Shown: positions 41,062-49,700 of the stretch, piece by piece | Layout: each line of letters begins with the position of its first letter | Numbering within the stretch: the first letter of the stretch is position 1 | Origin: SIG710 sp045651985 | GTDB lineage: Bacteria; Bacillota; Clostridia; Oscillospirales; CAG-272 | DNA: 64,000 nt | Assembly (NCBI GenBank): GCA_045651985.1 | Contig: JAZRTK010000026.1 | Location: 124,001 to 188,000 of the forward strand | Direction: 5' to 3' | Notes under the pieces: model-generated | What the model saw: only the letters and a program-made list of their open reading frames with translations | What the model was told of the DNA's origin: nothing | The model's database searches: none | Translations under genes and position numbers: made by a program

Positions 41062-41956
41062 ACTTTGCACTTTATGTCCCCGCGCCTGCGCGGTGGACCG
41101 CGCGGAAAAACTCGGCTACTGCGGCGCCCCTGCCGAAATTATGGTTGCGCGCGCGGCGCTTCACATGTGGGAGGAACCGCCCGTAAGCGGCTCGCGCGGG
41201 TCGGGAACCATATTTTTTGCGGGCTGCAATATGGGCTGCGTTTTCTGTCAGAACCGTGAGATCTCCCGACCGAAAACCAAAGTCGGACGAGCCTTTGACG
41301 CCGACGGACTGTGGAACATCATGGCCTCTTTGCGAGACAAAGGCGCGCATAATATCAATCTTGTGACACCTACACATTATGCTGACGTTATTTCGCGGGT
41401 TTTGGCTGCGCACAAGAGTGAGCTGGGTATTCCCGTGGTCTACAATTGCGGCGGATACGAGAGCGTGGAAACTTTACGCACACTTGATGGGCTGATCGAT
41501 ATTTATCTGCCTGATTTTAAGTATTTTTCTTGTGAGCTTGCAAAAAAATATTCCAACGCGCCCGATTATATGCAGGCGGCGACCGCAGCTCTTGACGAGA
41601 TGCTTCGTCAGCAGAGCAGGTGCGTTTTTGACGTGGACGGCATTCTGCAAAGCGGCGTTATCGTCCGCCATCTGGTGCTGCCCGGCTGCCGCCGCGATTC
41701 GATTGAGGTTTTGAAGAAAATTGCGGATATTCGCGGTGACAGGGACATGAGAATCAGCCTCATGCGTCAGTTCACCCCCGACTTTTTGCCCGATGGCGGT
41801 GAGTTTTCGTCTTTGCGCCGAAGGCTTACGAGCTTTGAGTACGAAAGCGTCTTAAAGGTTGCCGACGAGCTTGGGTTTGAGGGATTTTCTCAGGGCGCAG
41901 ATTCAGCCACGGCTGATTTTACACCGAATTTTTCCGAATTTTTTATAGAAAACTGA
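41051..41956 (+). CDS. PflX-like radical SAM protein (PFL-activase type)
   Basis: 301 residues. The N-terminal four-Cys segment CTLCPRACAVDR...GYCG is characteristic of the PflX group (COG1313), followed by the radical SAM cluster CNMGCVFCQN at about residues 60-69, then GAHNINLVTPTHYADVI, VVYNCGGYESVETL, DIYLPDFKYF and RHLVLPGC. Members are related to glycyl-radical activating enzymes, but their own target is generally unknown. The ATG at 41051 lies inside the end of the upstream gene, so translation is coupled. No glycyl-radical enzyme is adjacent; its partner in this locus is the uronate isomerase-like protein. Confidence 0.9.
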   Translation: MKNKLCTLCPRACAVDRAEKLGYCGAPAEIMVARAALHMWEEPPVSGSRGSGTIFFAGCNMGCVFCQNREISRPKTKVGRAFDADGLWNIMASLRDKGAHNINLVTPTHYADVISRVLAAHKSELGIPVVYNCGGYESVETLRTLDGLIDIYLPDFKYFSCELAKKYSNAPDYMQAATAALDEMLRQQSRCVFDVDGILQSGVIVRHLVLPGCRRDSIEVLKKIADIRGDRDMRISLMRQFTPDFLPDGGEFSSLRRRLTSFEYESVLKVADELGFEGFSQGADSATADFTPNFSEFFIEN

Positions 41957-42058
41957 ATAAACCCCGATTCTGTGTGCCAAAATAAAGGCGAAGAAACAAA
42001 TACATCTTCACCGAAAGGTAAAAAAACGTGCCGCCGCGGCGGCAGAATGGAGTTTATT

Positions 42059-42274
42059 ATGGTATTAATGGACAGAATTTGCCTGGCGCTGAGCATTATC
42101 GGCGGCCCCAACTGGGGAAGCATCGGACTTTTCAAGTTTGACCTTGTCGCTTGGATCTTTGGCGGTCAGACCTCTCTTTGGTCGAGAATTATTTACACGG
42201 TCGTCGGCCTTGCTTCCGTGTGGTGCATTTCTCTGCTTTTCAGAGACACTGAGGAGCTTGGCGAGAGAAGATAA
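42059..42274 (+). CDS. DUF378 family small membrane protein
   Basis: 71 residues with two membrane helices: MVLMDRICLALSIIGGPNWG, IGLFKFDLVAWIFGGQTS and WSRIIYTVVGLASVWCISLL. The GG-NWG--G-F-FDLV pattern is that of DUF378 (YuzA-like), of unknown function. ATG 42059 is chosen because GGAG lies 6 bases upstream; in-frame ATGs at 42047 and 42068 exist. A perfect GC palindrome TGCCGCCGCGGCGGCA at 42029-42044 sits just before the ribosome binding site and could form a hairpin that modulates translation. Confidence 0.85.
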   Translation: MVLMDRICLALSIIGGPNWGSIGLFKFDLVAWIFGGQTSLWSRIIYTVVGLASVWCISLLFRDTEELGERR

Positions 42275-42281
42275 TATGTTT

Positions 42282-42308
42282 GGGGGACTTTTTTCAAAAA
42301 AGTCCCCC
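42282..42308 (+). terminator. Hairpin terminator behind the DUF378 gene
   Basis: GGGGGACTTTTTT and AAAAAAGTCCCCC around a single C: a 13-bp inverted repeat, 7 bases after the stop codon. It precedes repeat copy F. Confidence 0.65.
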
Positions 42309-42309
42309 A

Positions 42310-42400
42310 TGCCCTTCCGGCTACCTTATAAAAGGTCGTCGGCCCCACCAAACCAAAACGAGGAAACGATGGCTGAACACCATCGTTTTTTGTTTGAACG
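42310..42400 (+). repeat. Dispersed terminator-bearing repeat, copy F (forward, half-length, diverged)
   Basis: Blocks: CTACCTTATAAAAGGTCGTC, GGCCCCACCAAACCAAAACG and the hairpin AAACGATGG / CCATCGTTT (42364-42388, loop CTGAACA) followed by TTTGTTTG. It matches the left half of copies B and C with more mismatches. The hairpin should stop transcription before the SRP RNA promoter. Confidence 0.65.
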
Positions 42401-42439
42401 GCACGCAAGCGCCATGTTTTGGAATTTTTAAAAAAACAC

Positions 42440-42468
42440 TTGAAAAATTTATAAATATCTGTTATAAT
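42440..42468 (+). promoter_or_regulatory. Promoter of the SRP RNA gene
   Basis: TTGAAA at 42440-42445, 17-base spacer, TATAAT at 42463-42468. Transcription should begin near 42475. Confidence 0.85.
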
Positions 42469-42492
42469 ATTGTAGTTTCAAAAGGCTGTGAA

Positions 42493-42774
42493 ATAAGGCC
42501 ATACTATCCGGGGCGGTAGCGGAGCCCTGTACCTGAAATCCGCTATAGCAGGGGCGAATTCCTTTTTTGAGGGTTGATCTTGGTGAGAATTCTGCACTTT
42601 TCCCTGTGTTGAGAAGTGGGTCTTGCGCAATCGGGAGCTGTGAACCATGTCAGGTGGGGAACCAAGCAGCATTAAGCAGTGTACCCGGTGTGCCGCGAGG
42701 TCGCCTGCTTTGAGCAGAGAGAGGCGCGTGAGCCGCCTGTGATTCTCGATCTTAAGGTGTATGGTCTTATTTTG
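42493..42774 (+). ncRNA. ffs: Signal recognition particle RNA, large Bacillus/Clostridium type
   Basis: The 4.5S-like core with GAACCATGTCAGGTGGGGAA and CCAAGCAGCATTAAGCAGTG lies near 42640-42681, the Ffh-binding hairpin. The 5' part GGGGCGGTAGCGGAGCCCTG with CCTGAAATCCGCTATAGCAG forms the Alu-type domain of large SRP RNAs. The ends pair: ATAAGGCCATAC (42493-42504) with GTATGGTCTTAT (42759-42770), one G-U. About 280 bases, as in B. subtilis scRNA. The RNA binds Ffh to target nascent membrane proteins. Position just upstream of dnaX-ybaB-recR is conserved in Firmicutes. Exact ends are estimated from the pairing; the 5' end may be up to 18 bases further upstream. Confidence 0.93.
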
Positions 42775-42808
42775 CAGCCTCAAATTTTGGTTTTTGGGAG
42801 GTAAATAT

Positions 42809-44419
42809 ATGTATCAGGCGTTATACAGAAAATGGCGGCCGACTACGTTTGACGACGTGTGCGGTCAGGATCATATTACCTCAGTGCTGAAATACGAGTG
42901 CCAAAGCGGAAAATTTTCTCACGCTTACCTGTTCTGCGGATCAAGAGGAACGGGTAAGACTACCTGCGCAAAGATCCTTGCAAAAGCAGTCAACTGTGAA
43001 GATATACAGAACGGAAATCCCTGCGGAAAATGTCCGTCCTGTCAGGCGATAGACCAAGGCAACGCCATTGACGTGCTTGAAATGGACGCGGCGTCAAACA
43101 ACGGCGTCGATAATATTCGCGACATTCGCGACGAGGTGGTGTATACTCCCTCGATGCTTAAATACAGGGTCTACATAGTAGACGAGGTGCATATGCTCTC
43201 GAACAGCGCCTTCAACGCGCTGCTCAAGACCCTTGAAGAACCTCCTGCGCACGTTATTTTCATTTTGGCGACCACCGAGATGCACAAGTTGCCGTCGACT
43301 ATCATTTCCCGTTGCCAGCTCTTTGATTTCAGAAGAATTTCCGTGCCCGTTATCACCGCGAGACTTTTAAAAATTGCGGAAGCGGACGGCATCGACGTCA
43401 GCCCCGACGCGGCGGCGCTTATTGCGCGAATTGCCCAGGGCGGTATGCGAGATGCGGTGAGCCTGCTTGAGCTTTGCTCGGGAAGCAGACAGAGAATTAC
43501 GGTGGAGTCGGTCAACGAGTCGGTTGGTATCAGCGGCCGCGAGAGTATCATGAAGATCGCACAGGCGGTCAGCGAAAAGGACTACGAAACCATTTTTGCT
43601 CAGATCGCAACGGTTTCGGCATCGTCAAAGGATATTGCGGTCTTCTGGCAGGACCTGCTTAATTTTTACCGCGATATGCTGGTGACAAAGACCTCAAAGG
43701 AAGCCCCCAAATACCTTGACCTAACGGAGGTCGAGGCGCGGGAAACCGCAAGAGTGGCGGAGCTTTTCCGAAAAGAAACGCTTATATACCATTGCAAGCT
43801 TATTGACCGAGCATTGGGTGAAATGCAAAAGGGAAATTGTGCCAAGAGACTGTGCGCGGAGATGACTTTGGTGCGGCTTTGCGACGAAAAGCTGGACTCC
43901 TCAAACGAGGCGCTTCTTTCCCGAATAGCGGCGCTTGAGGAAAGAATAAAGAGCGGCAATTTTGCCCCCGCATCCATTGCAAAGGCGGAAAGTGTTCCGA
44001 TGGAGAAAGCTCCTGAAAAAACGCAGGAAAAACCTGCGGAAAAGGAGCACGGGGCGCAGCCGAGCGTACCTGCTCCCCAGACAATGCCAAAAACAAAGCG
44101 CAACCGTGCCCTGCCTTTCTGGGCAGACGCGGTGAGCAAAATATGTGCGTCCGACCCGTCGCTCACAGGTTTTCTGCGGTCGTCGAGACTTTATCGGGGA
44201 GAAGACGGAAATTATACCTTGCGTCTTGACAACGAATTCGGAGTGCAGATGCTAAAGGCTCGAAGGAACGTGACGGAACGTCTGGCGTTAATTATCTCGG
44301 AGAACGAGGGAAAGCCCGTGACGGCGGCAAATATCGTTTTTGACGTTGCCAATAGAATGGAAGAATTTGACGAAGCCGACGACGCGTTAGACGAGATAAT
44401 TGGCGAAATAAACGATTAA
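42809..44419 (+). CDS. dnaX: DNA polymerase III subunit gamma/tau
   Basis: 536 residues from ATG 42809 with GGGAGGTAAATAT before it. AAA+ clamp-loader ATPase: YRKWRPTTFDDVCGQDHI, Walker A GSRGTGKTTCAK near 44-55, the zinc module CEDIQNGNPCGKCPSC, Walker B YIVDEVHML, sensor region FILATTE and the SRC motif (IISRCQLFDF) with the arginine finger. The C-terminal third has a Lys/Glu/Pro-rich linker (about 405-440) and a small alpha/beta domain as in tau. An A6 run with a GC hairpin exists at 44016-44039, but neither shifted frame stops soon, so a separate gamma product is not supported. First gene of dnaX-ybaB-recR. Confidence 0.97.
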   Translation: MYQALYRKWRPTTFDDVCGQDHITSVLKYECQSGKFSHAYLFCGSRGTGKTTCAKILAKAVNCEDIQNGNPCGKCPSCQAIDQGNAIDVLEMDAASNNGVDNIRDIRDEVVYTPSMLKYRVYIVDEVHMLSNSAFNALLKTLEEPPAHVIFILATTEMHKLPSTIISRCQLFDFRRISVPVITARLLKIAEADGIDVSPDAAALIARIAQGGMRDAVSLLELCSGSRQRITVESVNESVGISGRESIMKIAQAVSEKDYETIFAQIATVSASSKDIAVFWQDLLNFYRDMLVTKTSKEAPKYLDLTEVEARETARVAELFRKETLIYHCKLIDRALGEMQKGNCAKRLCAEMTLVRLCDEKLDSSNEALLSRIAALEERIKSGNFAPASIAKAESVPMEKAPEKTQEKPAEKEHGAQPSVPAPQTMPKTKRNRALPFWADAVSKICASDPSLTGFLRSSRLYRGEDGNYTLRLDNEFGVQMLKARRNVTERLALIISENEGKPVTAANIVFDVANRMEEFDEADDALDEIIGEIND

Positions 44420-44454
44420 AAATTCAGCTAAAACATAAAGAGAGGACATAAAAA

Positions 44455-44796
44455 ATGAGAGCTAACATTCCAAAATCCGCAGGTCCGCAGAATATGCAGG
44501 CGATGTTAAAGCAGGCGCAAAAAATGCAGGAGGATATGGAAAACCTTCAGGCAGAGCTTGACGGGCGCGAATACGACGTAAGCGCAGGCGGCGGCGTCGT
44601 TTCAGTAAAGATAAGCGGCAAGAAGGAGATACTTGCCATTGACATCAAGCCCGAGATCATCGATCCCGACGATCCCGAGACGCTCTCCGATATCCTTGTT
44701 GCGGCAGTAAACGAGGCTATCAAGCGTGTTGAAGACACGAACAGCGCCGAGATGCAGAAGGTTACGGGTCAAATGAACCTGCCCGGTCTTTTCTGA
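44455..44796 (+). CDS. YbaB/EbfC family nucleoid-associated protein
   Basis: 113 residues. Family pattern: NMQAMLKQAQKMQEDMENLQ (coiled N-terminal helix), VSAGGGVVSVKISGKKEILA, IDIKPEIIDPDDPETLSDIL and AAVNEAIKRVED. YbaB/EbfC proteins form tweezer-shaped dimers that bind DNA; the conserved dnaX-ybaB-recR order suggests a link to recombination or replication. The ribosome binding site is AGAGAGGAC. The stop codon overlaps the recR start (TGATG), giving translational coupling. Confidence 0.95.
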   Translation: MRANIPKSAGPQNMQAMLKQAQKMQEDMENLQAELDGREYDVSAGGGVVSVKISGKKEILAIDIKPEIIDPDDPETLSDILVAAVNEAIKRVEDTNSAEMQKVTGQMNLPGLF

Positions 44797-45395
44797 TGGC
44801 GGAATACATAGAGCCCTTACAGAGACTTGCCGAGCAGTTCGGCAGGCTTGAGGGGATCGGAAGAAAAACGGCTATGCGCCTTGCGTTTTCGGTGCTTGAA
44901 ATGTCGGGAGAGGAGGCGGCGGACTTTGCCCAGTCGGTCATCGACGCAAAGACGAAGATACATCTTTGCCCCGTGTGCCAGAATCTGACCGACGCCGAAA
45001 AATGCAGCGTTTGCTCGGACGAGGGACGCGACCGCTCGGTCATTTGTGTGGTGGAGGATCCGCGCGCAGTCATGTCGATCGAAAAGGTGCGGGAATTCAA
45101 GGGACTTTACCACGTGCTTCACGGTGCGATCTCGCCCATGAATGGTATCACTCCCGAAAAGCTGAAAATAAAGGAGCTTCTTGAGCGTTGCGAGGACCCG
45201 GGTGTAAGCGAGATCATCGTTGCAACCAATCCCAACGTTGAGGGAGAGGCGACGGCGATGTACCTTTCAAGATTGTTAAAGCCTCTTGGCATCAAGGTGA
45301 CAAGACTTGCCTACGGCGTGCCTGTGGGAGCAGACCTTGAATACGCCGACGAGGTGACTCTTTTCCGCGCCCTTGAGGGCAGACGGGACGTATAA
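44796..45395 (+). CDS. recR: Recombination mediator protein RecR
   Basis: 199 residues. N-terminal helix-hairpin-helix (RLEGIGRKTAMRLAF), the Cys4 zinc finger with Cys at about 58, 61, 70 and 73, the TOPRIM domain (VICVVEDPRAVMSIEK, LHGAISPMNG, IIVATNPNVEGEATAMYLSR) and the C-terminal PVGADLEYADEVTLFRALEG. RecR acts with RecF/RecO in loading RecA at gaps. Its stop codon lies inside a long perfect hairpin shared with the converging ParB-like gene. Confidence 0.97.
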   Translation: MAEYIEPLQRLAEQFGRLEGIGRKTAMRLAFSVLEMSGEEAADFAQSVIDAKTKIHLCPVCQNLTDAEKCSVCSDEGRDRSVICVVEDPRAVMSIEKVREFKGLYHVLHGAISPMNGITPEKLKIKELLERCEDPGVSEIIVATNPNVEGEATAMYLSRLLKPLGIKVTRLAYGVPVGADLEYADEVTLFRALEGRRDV

Positions 45396-45436
45396 TAAAA
45401 GACCGCGGTTTTGCTAAACCGCGGTCTTTTATTATA
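45391..45436. terminator. Long bidirectional terminator between recR and the ParB-like gene
   Basis: 21-bp perfect stem with arms 45391-45411 and 45416-45436 around TGCT; the centre is AAGACCGCGGTTT / AAACCGCGGTCTT. Each arm contains the stop codon of the adjacent gene. Confidence 0.95.
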
Positions 45437-46337
45437 CCTTCTTATTCTTTGCCACTCGTATTTCAATTATATATTCGTCCTCATGCTCCTCTCGGGTGGA
45501 CGATATGTCTATGCCCGCGGATTTTATTGTGTCAACAGCGTGATCGACGCTGTTGAAAAAGAGCCGAATGTCCTTTATTACAGGCTTCATTTTCGGCTTT
45601 GACAGGGACTTTTCTATCTCTGCTTTTTGCTTTTCCTCGGACAGCAATCTCTCGATGTATTGCTCGGTGTTGGAAACGTTCATTCGCCATTTTATAACAT
45701 GCTCGGACGCCTTTTTGCGCAGGTCGGCGTCGGTGATTTTGAGCAACGCGCGGGCGTGACGCTCGGTCAGACCCGAGGCGAGAATGAACTGCTGTTCGTC
45801 CTCGCCAAAACGCAGTAATCGCAGCTTGTTTGCCACCGCCGATTGGGTAAGCGACAGCCGTTTTGCCACCTCCTCCTGGGTCAGATCAAAGGAGTCGATA
45901 AGACGGCGGATAGCCTTTGCCATTTCAAAAAAATTCAGGTCCTGTCGCAAAAGGTTCTCAACCAGCGCAAGCTCGGCGGACTTGCGCTCGTCCGCTTCCA
46001 TTATGACGCAGGGGACACTCTGCATTCGGAGCATTACGGCGGCTCGGAAGCGCCGCTCCCCCGCAATTATCTCAAAGCACCGCCCGTCGGCGGCGTTTTC
46101 AATGACGCGCACGGTAAGCGGCTGGAGTATACCGTATCTTCTTACCGAATCCGCCAATCTCAGGGCGGCGTTCGACTCAAAATTTACTCTGGGCTGGGCG
46201 CGGTTGGGGCGAATCTTGTCGGTGGCTATCCACACTATTTTGGTACTGTCCTCGCCTTCCGAAAGGCGGCGGCGCGGTCGCGGTCGCGACTGTTCGGCTT
46301 GGTCGGGCGGCTGCAAGTTTTTTAATGCTTCTGTCAT
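45432..46337 (-). CDS. ParB/Noc-like chromosome partition or nucleoid occlusion protein
   Basis: 301 residues. A 35-residue variable start (QPPDQAEQSRPRPRRRLSEG, Arg-rich) precedes the ParB CTPase domain: DKIRPNRAQPRVNFE, ADSVRRYGILQPLTVR, IIAGERRFRAAVML (GERR box) and ENLLRQDLNFFEMAKAI (ENLQR box). Then comes the HTH LTQEEVAKRLSLTQSAVANKLRLL and a C-terminal dimerisation part. The length and gene position, next to recR and without parA or rsmG, do not decide between ParB, Noc and a third paralogue. I saw no typical parS nearby. The upstream 400-base gap contains no clear promoter for it. Confidence 0.88.
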   Translation of the reverse strand: MTEALKNLQPPDQAEQSRPRPRRRLSEGEDSTKIVWIATDKIRPNRAQPRVNFESNAALRLADSVRRYGILQPLTVRVIENAADGRCFEIIAGERRFRAAVMLRMQSVPCVIMEADERKSAELALVENLLRQDLNFFEMAKAIRRLIDSFDLTQEEVAKRLSLTQSAVANKLRLLRFGEDEQQFILASGLTERHARALLKITDADLRKKASEHVIKWRMNVSNTEQYIERLLSEEKQKAEIEKSLSKPKMKPVIKDIRLFFNSVDHAVDTIKSAGIDISSTREEHEDEYIIEIRVAKNKKV

Positions 46338-46651
46338 TTTTCTATATCCTTCCTTGCTCTTTGTTTTTGCCCTGTAATTCTATCACGGAAGTGCCGCTGT
46401 TCCCGTCGAGTTTGGGCACCAAAATATTTGGATTATTTGGTACGAGAGGGCAAATTTTTGTTGGGAATTTGCGGGAACGGTACGGTTTTGTGTGTCCCCC
46501 GCATAAAAATCGGGAGAAATATCACGCTGTGTGTGGGAATAAGAAGACAAGTTTTTTTGAGGATAGAGCTATGTTGGTCCCAAGAACTGTGAAAAAATGC
46601 TTTTTAAGGGCCTTTTTTTGCAAATTCCCTGCAAAAAGTTCGTTAAACTTC
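46338..46651. other. AT-rich intergenic region between ParB-like and pyruvate oxidoreductase genes
   Basis: Non-coding as far as I can see: no ORF with a ribosome binding site, RNA gene or repeat element recognised. It contains an imperfect palindrome CACCAAAATATTTGG...TTATTTGGTAC around 46418-46442 and several T/A runs. The ParB-like gene has AAGGA 7-8 bases before its start. Its promoter is not evident. Confidence 0.5.
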
Positions 46652-46680
46652 TTTACAAAGTAAAAACAAAGTGCTATAAT
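46652..46680 (+). promoter_or_regulatory. Promoter of the pyruvate:ferredoxin oxidoreductase gene
   Basis: TTTACA at 46652-46657, 17-base spacer, TATAAT at 46675-46680. Confidence 0.82.
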
Positions 46681-46689
46681 ATATGTTGC

Positions 46690-46712
46690 AATATTTTAAT
46701 TGTCAAAATATT
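46690..46712. promoter_or_regulatory. Inverted repeat at the predicted pyruvate oxidoreductase transcription start
   Basis: AATATTTT (46690-46697) and AAAATATT (46705-46712) around AATTGTC. It begins 10 bases after the -10 box, so a bound protein would block transcription. It does not match the Rex consensus well. Candidate operator only. Confidence 0.4.
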
Positions 46713-46739
46713 ATATAAAAACTTAGGAGGAAAAGTTTC

Positions 46740-49700
46740 ATGGCAAAACTTATCAGAAAAAAGCAATCCATGGACGGTAACACAGCTGCCGCTACAGTCA
46801 GCTATGCGTTCACGGAAGTTGCTGCTATCTACCCCATCACTCCTTCTTCCGTTATGGCTGAGCTGACAGACTCCTGGTCTGCAACAGGTCTCAAGAACAT
46901 AATGGGCGAGGAAGTAAAGGTAATGGAGATGCAGTCCGAGGCAGGTGCGGCAGGTACCGTTCACGGTTCTCTTGCGGCAGGTGCTCTTACCACTACTTAC
47001 ACAGCATCTCAGGGTCTGCTTCTCATGATCCCCAACATGTACAAGATCGCAGGCGAGCTGCTCCCCAACGTTATTCACGTTTCCGCTCGTTGCGTAGCAT
47101 CTCACGCACTCAACATTTTCGGTGACCACTCCGACGTATACGCGTGCCGTCAGACAGGTTACGCTATGCTCGCTGAGTCCAACCCTCAGGAGGTTATGGA
47201 CTTGGGTGCAGTTGCTCACCTTGCAACGATCAAGGGAAGAGTTCCTTTCCTTAACTTCTTCGACGGTTTCCGCACGTCCCACGAGATCCAGAAGATCGAG
47301 GTCTGGGATTACGATACCCTCGCTGAAATGGTTGATAAGGACGCTATCGCTGAGTTCCGTGCTCGTTCTCTCAACCCCGAGCATCCCGTACTCCGCGGCT
47401 CCGCAGAGAACGGCGATATCTTCTTCCAGCACAGAGAGGCTTGTAACGAGTACTACAACAAGCTTCCCGCTATCGTAGAAGAGTACATGAAGAAGGTAAA
47501 CAAGAAGATCGGTACAAACTACCAGCTCTTCAACTACTACGGCCATCCCGAAGCAGAGAACGTTATCATCGCTATGGGTTCTGTTTGTGACGTTGCAGAG
47601 GAAGTCGTTGATTACCTCATGGCAAAGGGCAAGAAGGTCGGTCTGGTTAAGGTTAGACTTTACCGTCCTTTCTGCGCAGACAAGCTTGCAAAGGCTCTGC
47701 CTAAGACTGTAAAGAACATCGCAGTTCTCGACAGAACAAAGGAACCCGGCTCTCTCGGTGAGCCTCTCTACCTCGACGTTGTTACAGCTCTTGCCGAAGA
47801 GGGTGTTAAGGCTAACGTTGTGGGCGGCCGTTACGGTCTGGGCTCCAAGGATACTCCTCCTTCCTCCATTTTTGCAGTATACGATAACCTTGCAAAGAAG
47901 TGCCCCAAGAATCACTTTACTATCGGTATCGTTGATGACGTTACAGGCACGTCTCTCAAGGAAAAAGCAGTTCCCGACACTTCTGCTAAGGGCACTATCT
48001 CCTGCAAGTTCTGGGGTCTTGGCGGCGACGGTACAGTTGGTGCAAACAAGAACTCCATCAAGATCATCGGTGACCACACCGACAAGTTCATTCAGGCATA
48101 CTTCCAGTATGACTCCAAGAAGACTTCCGGTATCACCATTTCTCACCTTCGTTTCGGTGATAACCCCATCAAGTCTCCTTACTACATCAATAAGGCAGAT
48201 TTTGTGGCTTGCCACAACTCCTCTTACCTCAAGAAGTACGACATGGTAAGCGACATTAAGCCCGGCGGAACATTCCTGCTTGACTGCGCTTGGTCCGAAA
48301 AGGAGCTTGATAAGAACCTTCCCGGTAAGGTTAAGTCTTACATCGCAAACAACAACATCAAGTTCATAATCATTGACGCTACCACAATCGCTACAAAGCA
48401 GATCGGTAACGCAAAGGTTAAGAACACAGTTCTTCAGTCCGCATTCTTCTCTCTCGCTAACATCCTTCCCAAGGACGAGGCTATCGAGTACATGAAGAAG
48501 GCTGCATACAAGTCCTACATAAAGAAGGGACAGGCTATCGTTGATCTCAACTATGCCGCAATCGACGCAGGCGCAGACGCTTACGTTGAGGTTAAGGTTC
48601 CCGCTGCTTGGAAGAATTGCGCAGAGGATGCTCCCAAGGCTGCATTCACAAGCAAGCGTGAGGATCTGACAAGATTCGTAAACAACGTAGTTAACCCCGT
48701 AAACGCTATGGCAGGCGACACTCTCCCTGTTTCCGCGTTCACAGAGTACGTTGACGGTACGTTCCCCCAGGGCTCCACTATCTCCGAGAAGAGAGGCGTT
48801 GCAGTTTCTGTTCCTACATGGATCCCCGAGAACTGTATCCAGTGTAACAACTGTGCATTCGTATGTCCTCATGCTGCTATCCGTCCCTTCGCTATGACTG
48901 AGGCTGAGGCAAAGAAGGCTCCCAAGGCTACAAAGTTCACAGAAAAGCCTGTTCTCAAGACAGACTACAAGTTTACAATGGCAATTTCTCCCGCTGACTG
49001 TATGGGCTGTACCCTTTGCGTTAAGGCTTGTCCCGTAACCGCAAAGGCGATCAAAGACGGCACAGATAAGAAGGCTATCGAGATGGTACCCGCAGCAACT
49101 CAGGCTGACCAGCAGGCTCCTTGGGACTATGCCGTTGCTAACGTTTCCGAAAAGAAGGAACTTATCAACACGACGGTTAAGGGCAGCCAGTTCAAGCAGC
49201 CCCTCCTTGAGTTCTCCGGTTCTTGCGCAGGCTGTGCTGAGACATCTTACGCACGTCTTATCACACAGCTCTTCGGTGAGAGAATGTATATCTCCAATGC
49301 AACAGGATGCTCCTCCATCTGGGGCGGCTCCGCTCCCGCAACTCCTTACACAGTAAATAAGGAAAGCGGCAGAGGTCCCGCATGGGCTAACTCCCTGTTC
49401 GAGGATAACGCTGAGCACGGTCTTGGTATTGCGCTGGGTCAGAAGACTATCCGCGAGAAGCTCATCGGCAAGGTTCGCGAGATGGCAGAGTCCGAGAAGG
49501 CAACAGATTCCTTCAAGGCAGCAGCTAAGGCTTACCTTGATACAGTAAACGACGGTAAGGCAAACGGCGATGCGGCTGATGCTCTTATTGCAGAGCTTGA
49601 AAAGGCTGCAAAGAAGGGCTGTCCCACAGCTCCCGCTATTCTTGCTGAAAAGGACTATCTGGCAAAGAAGTCCGTATGGATCTTCGGCGGTGACGGTTGG

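Noticed and set aside
44016..44039. A6 run followed by a GC hairpin in dnaX, resembling the frameshift site that makes the gamma subunit in E. coli
   Set aside because: The heptamer does not fit the slippery frame and neither the -1 nor the +1 frame meets a stop codon soon after, so no short gamma product would result.
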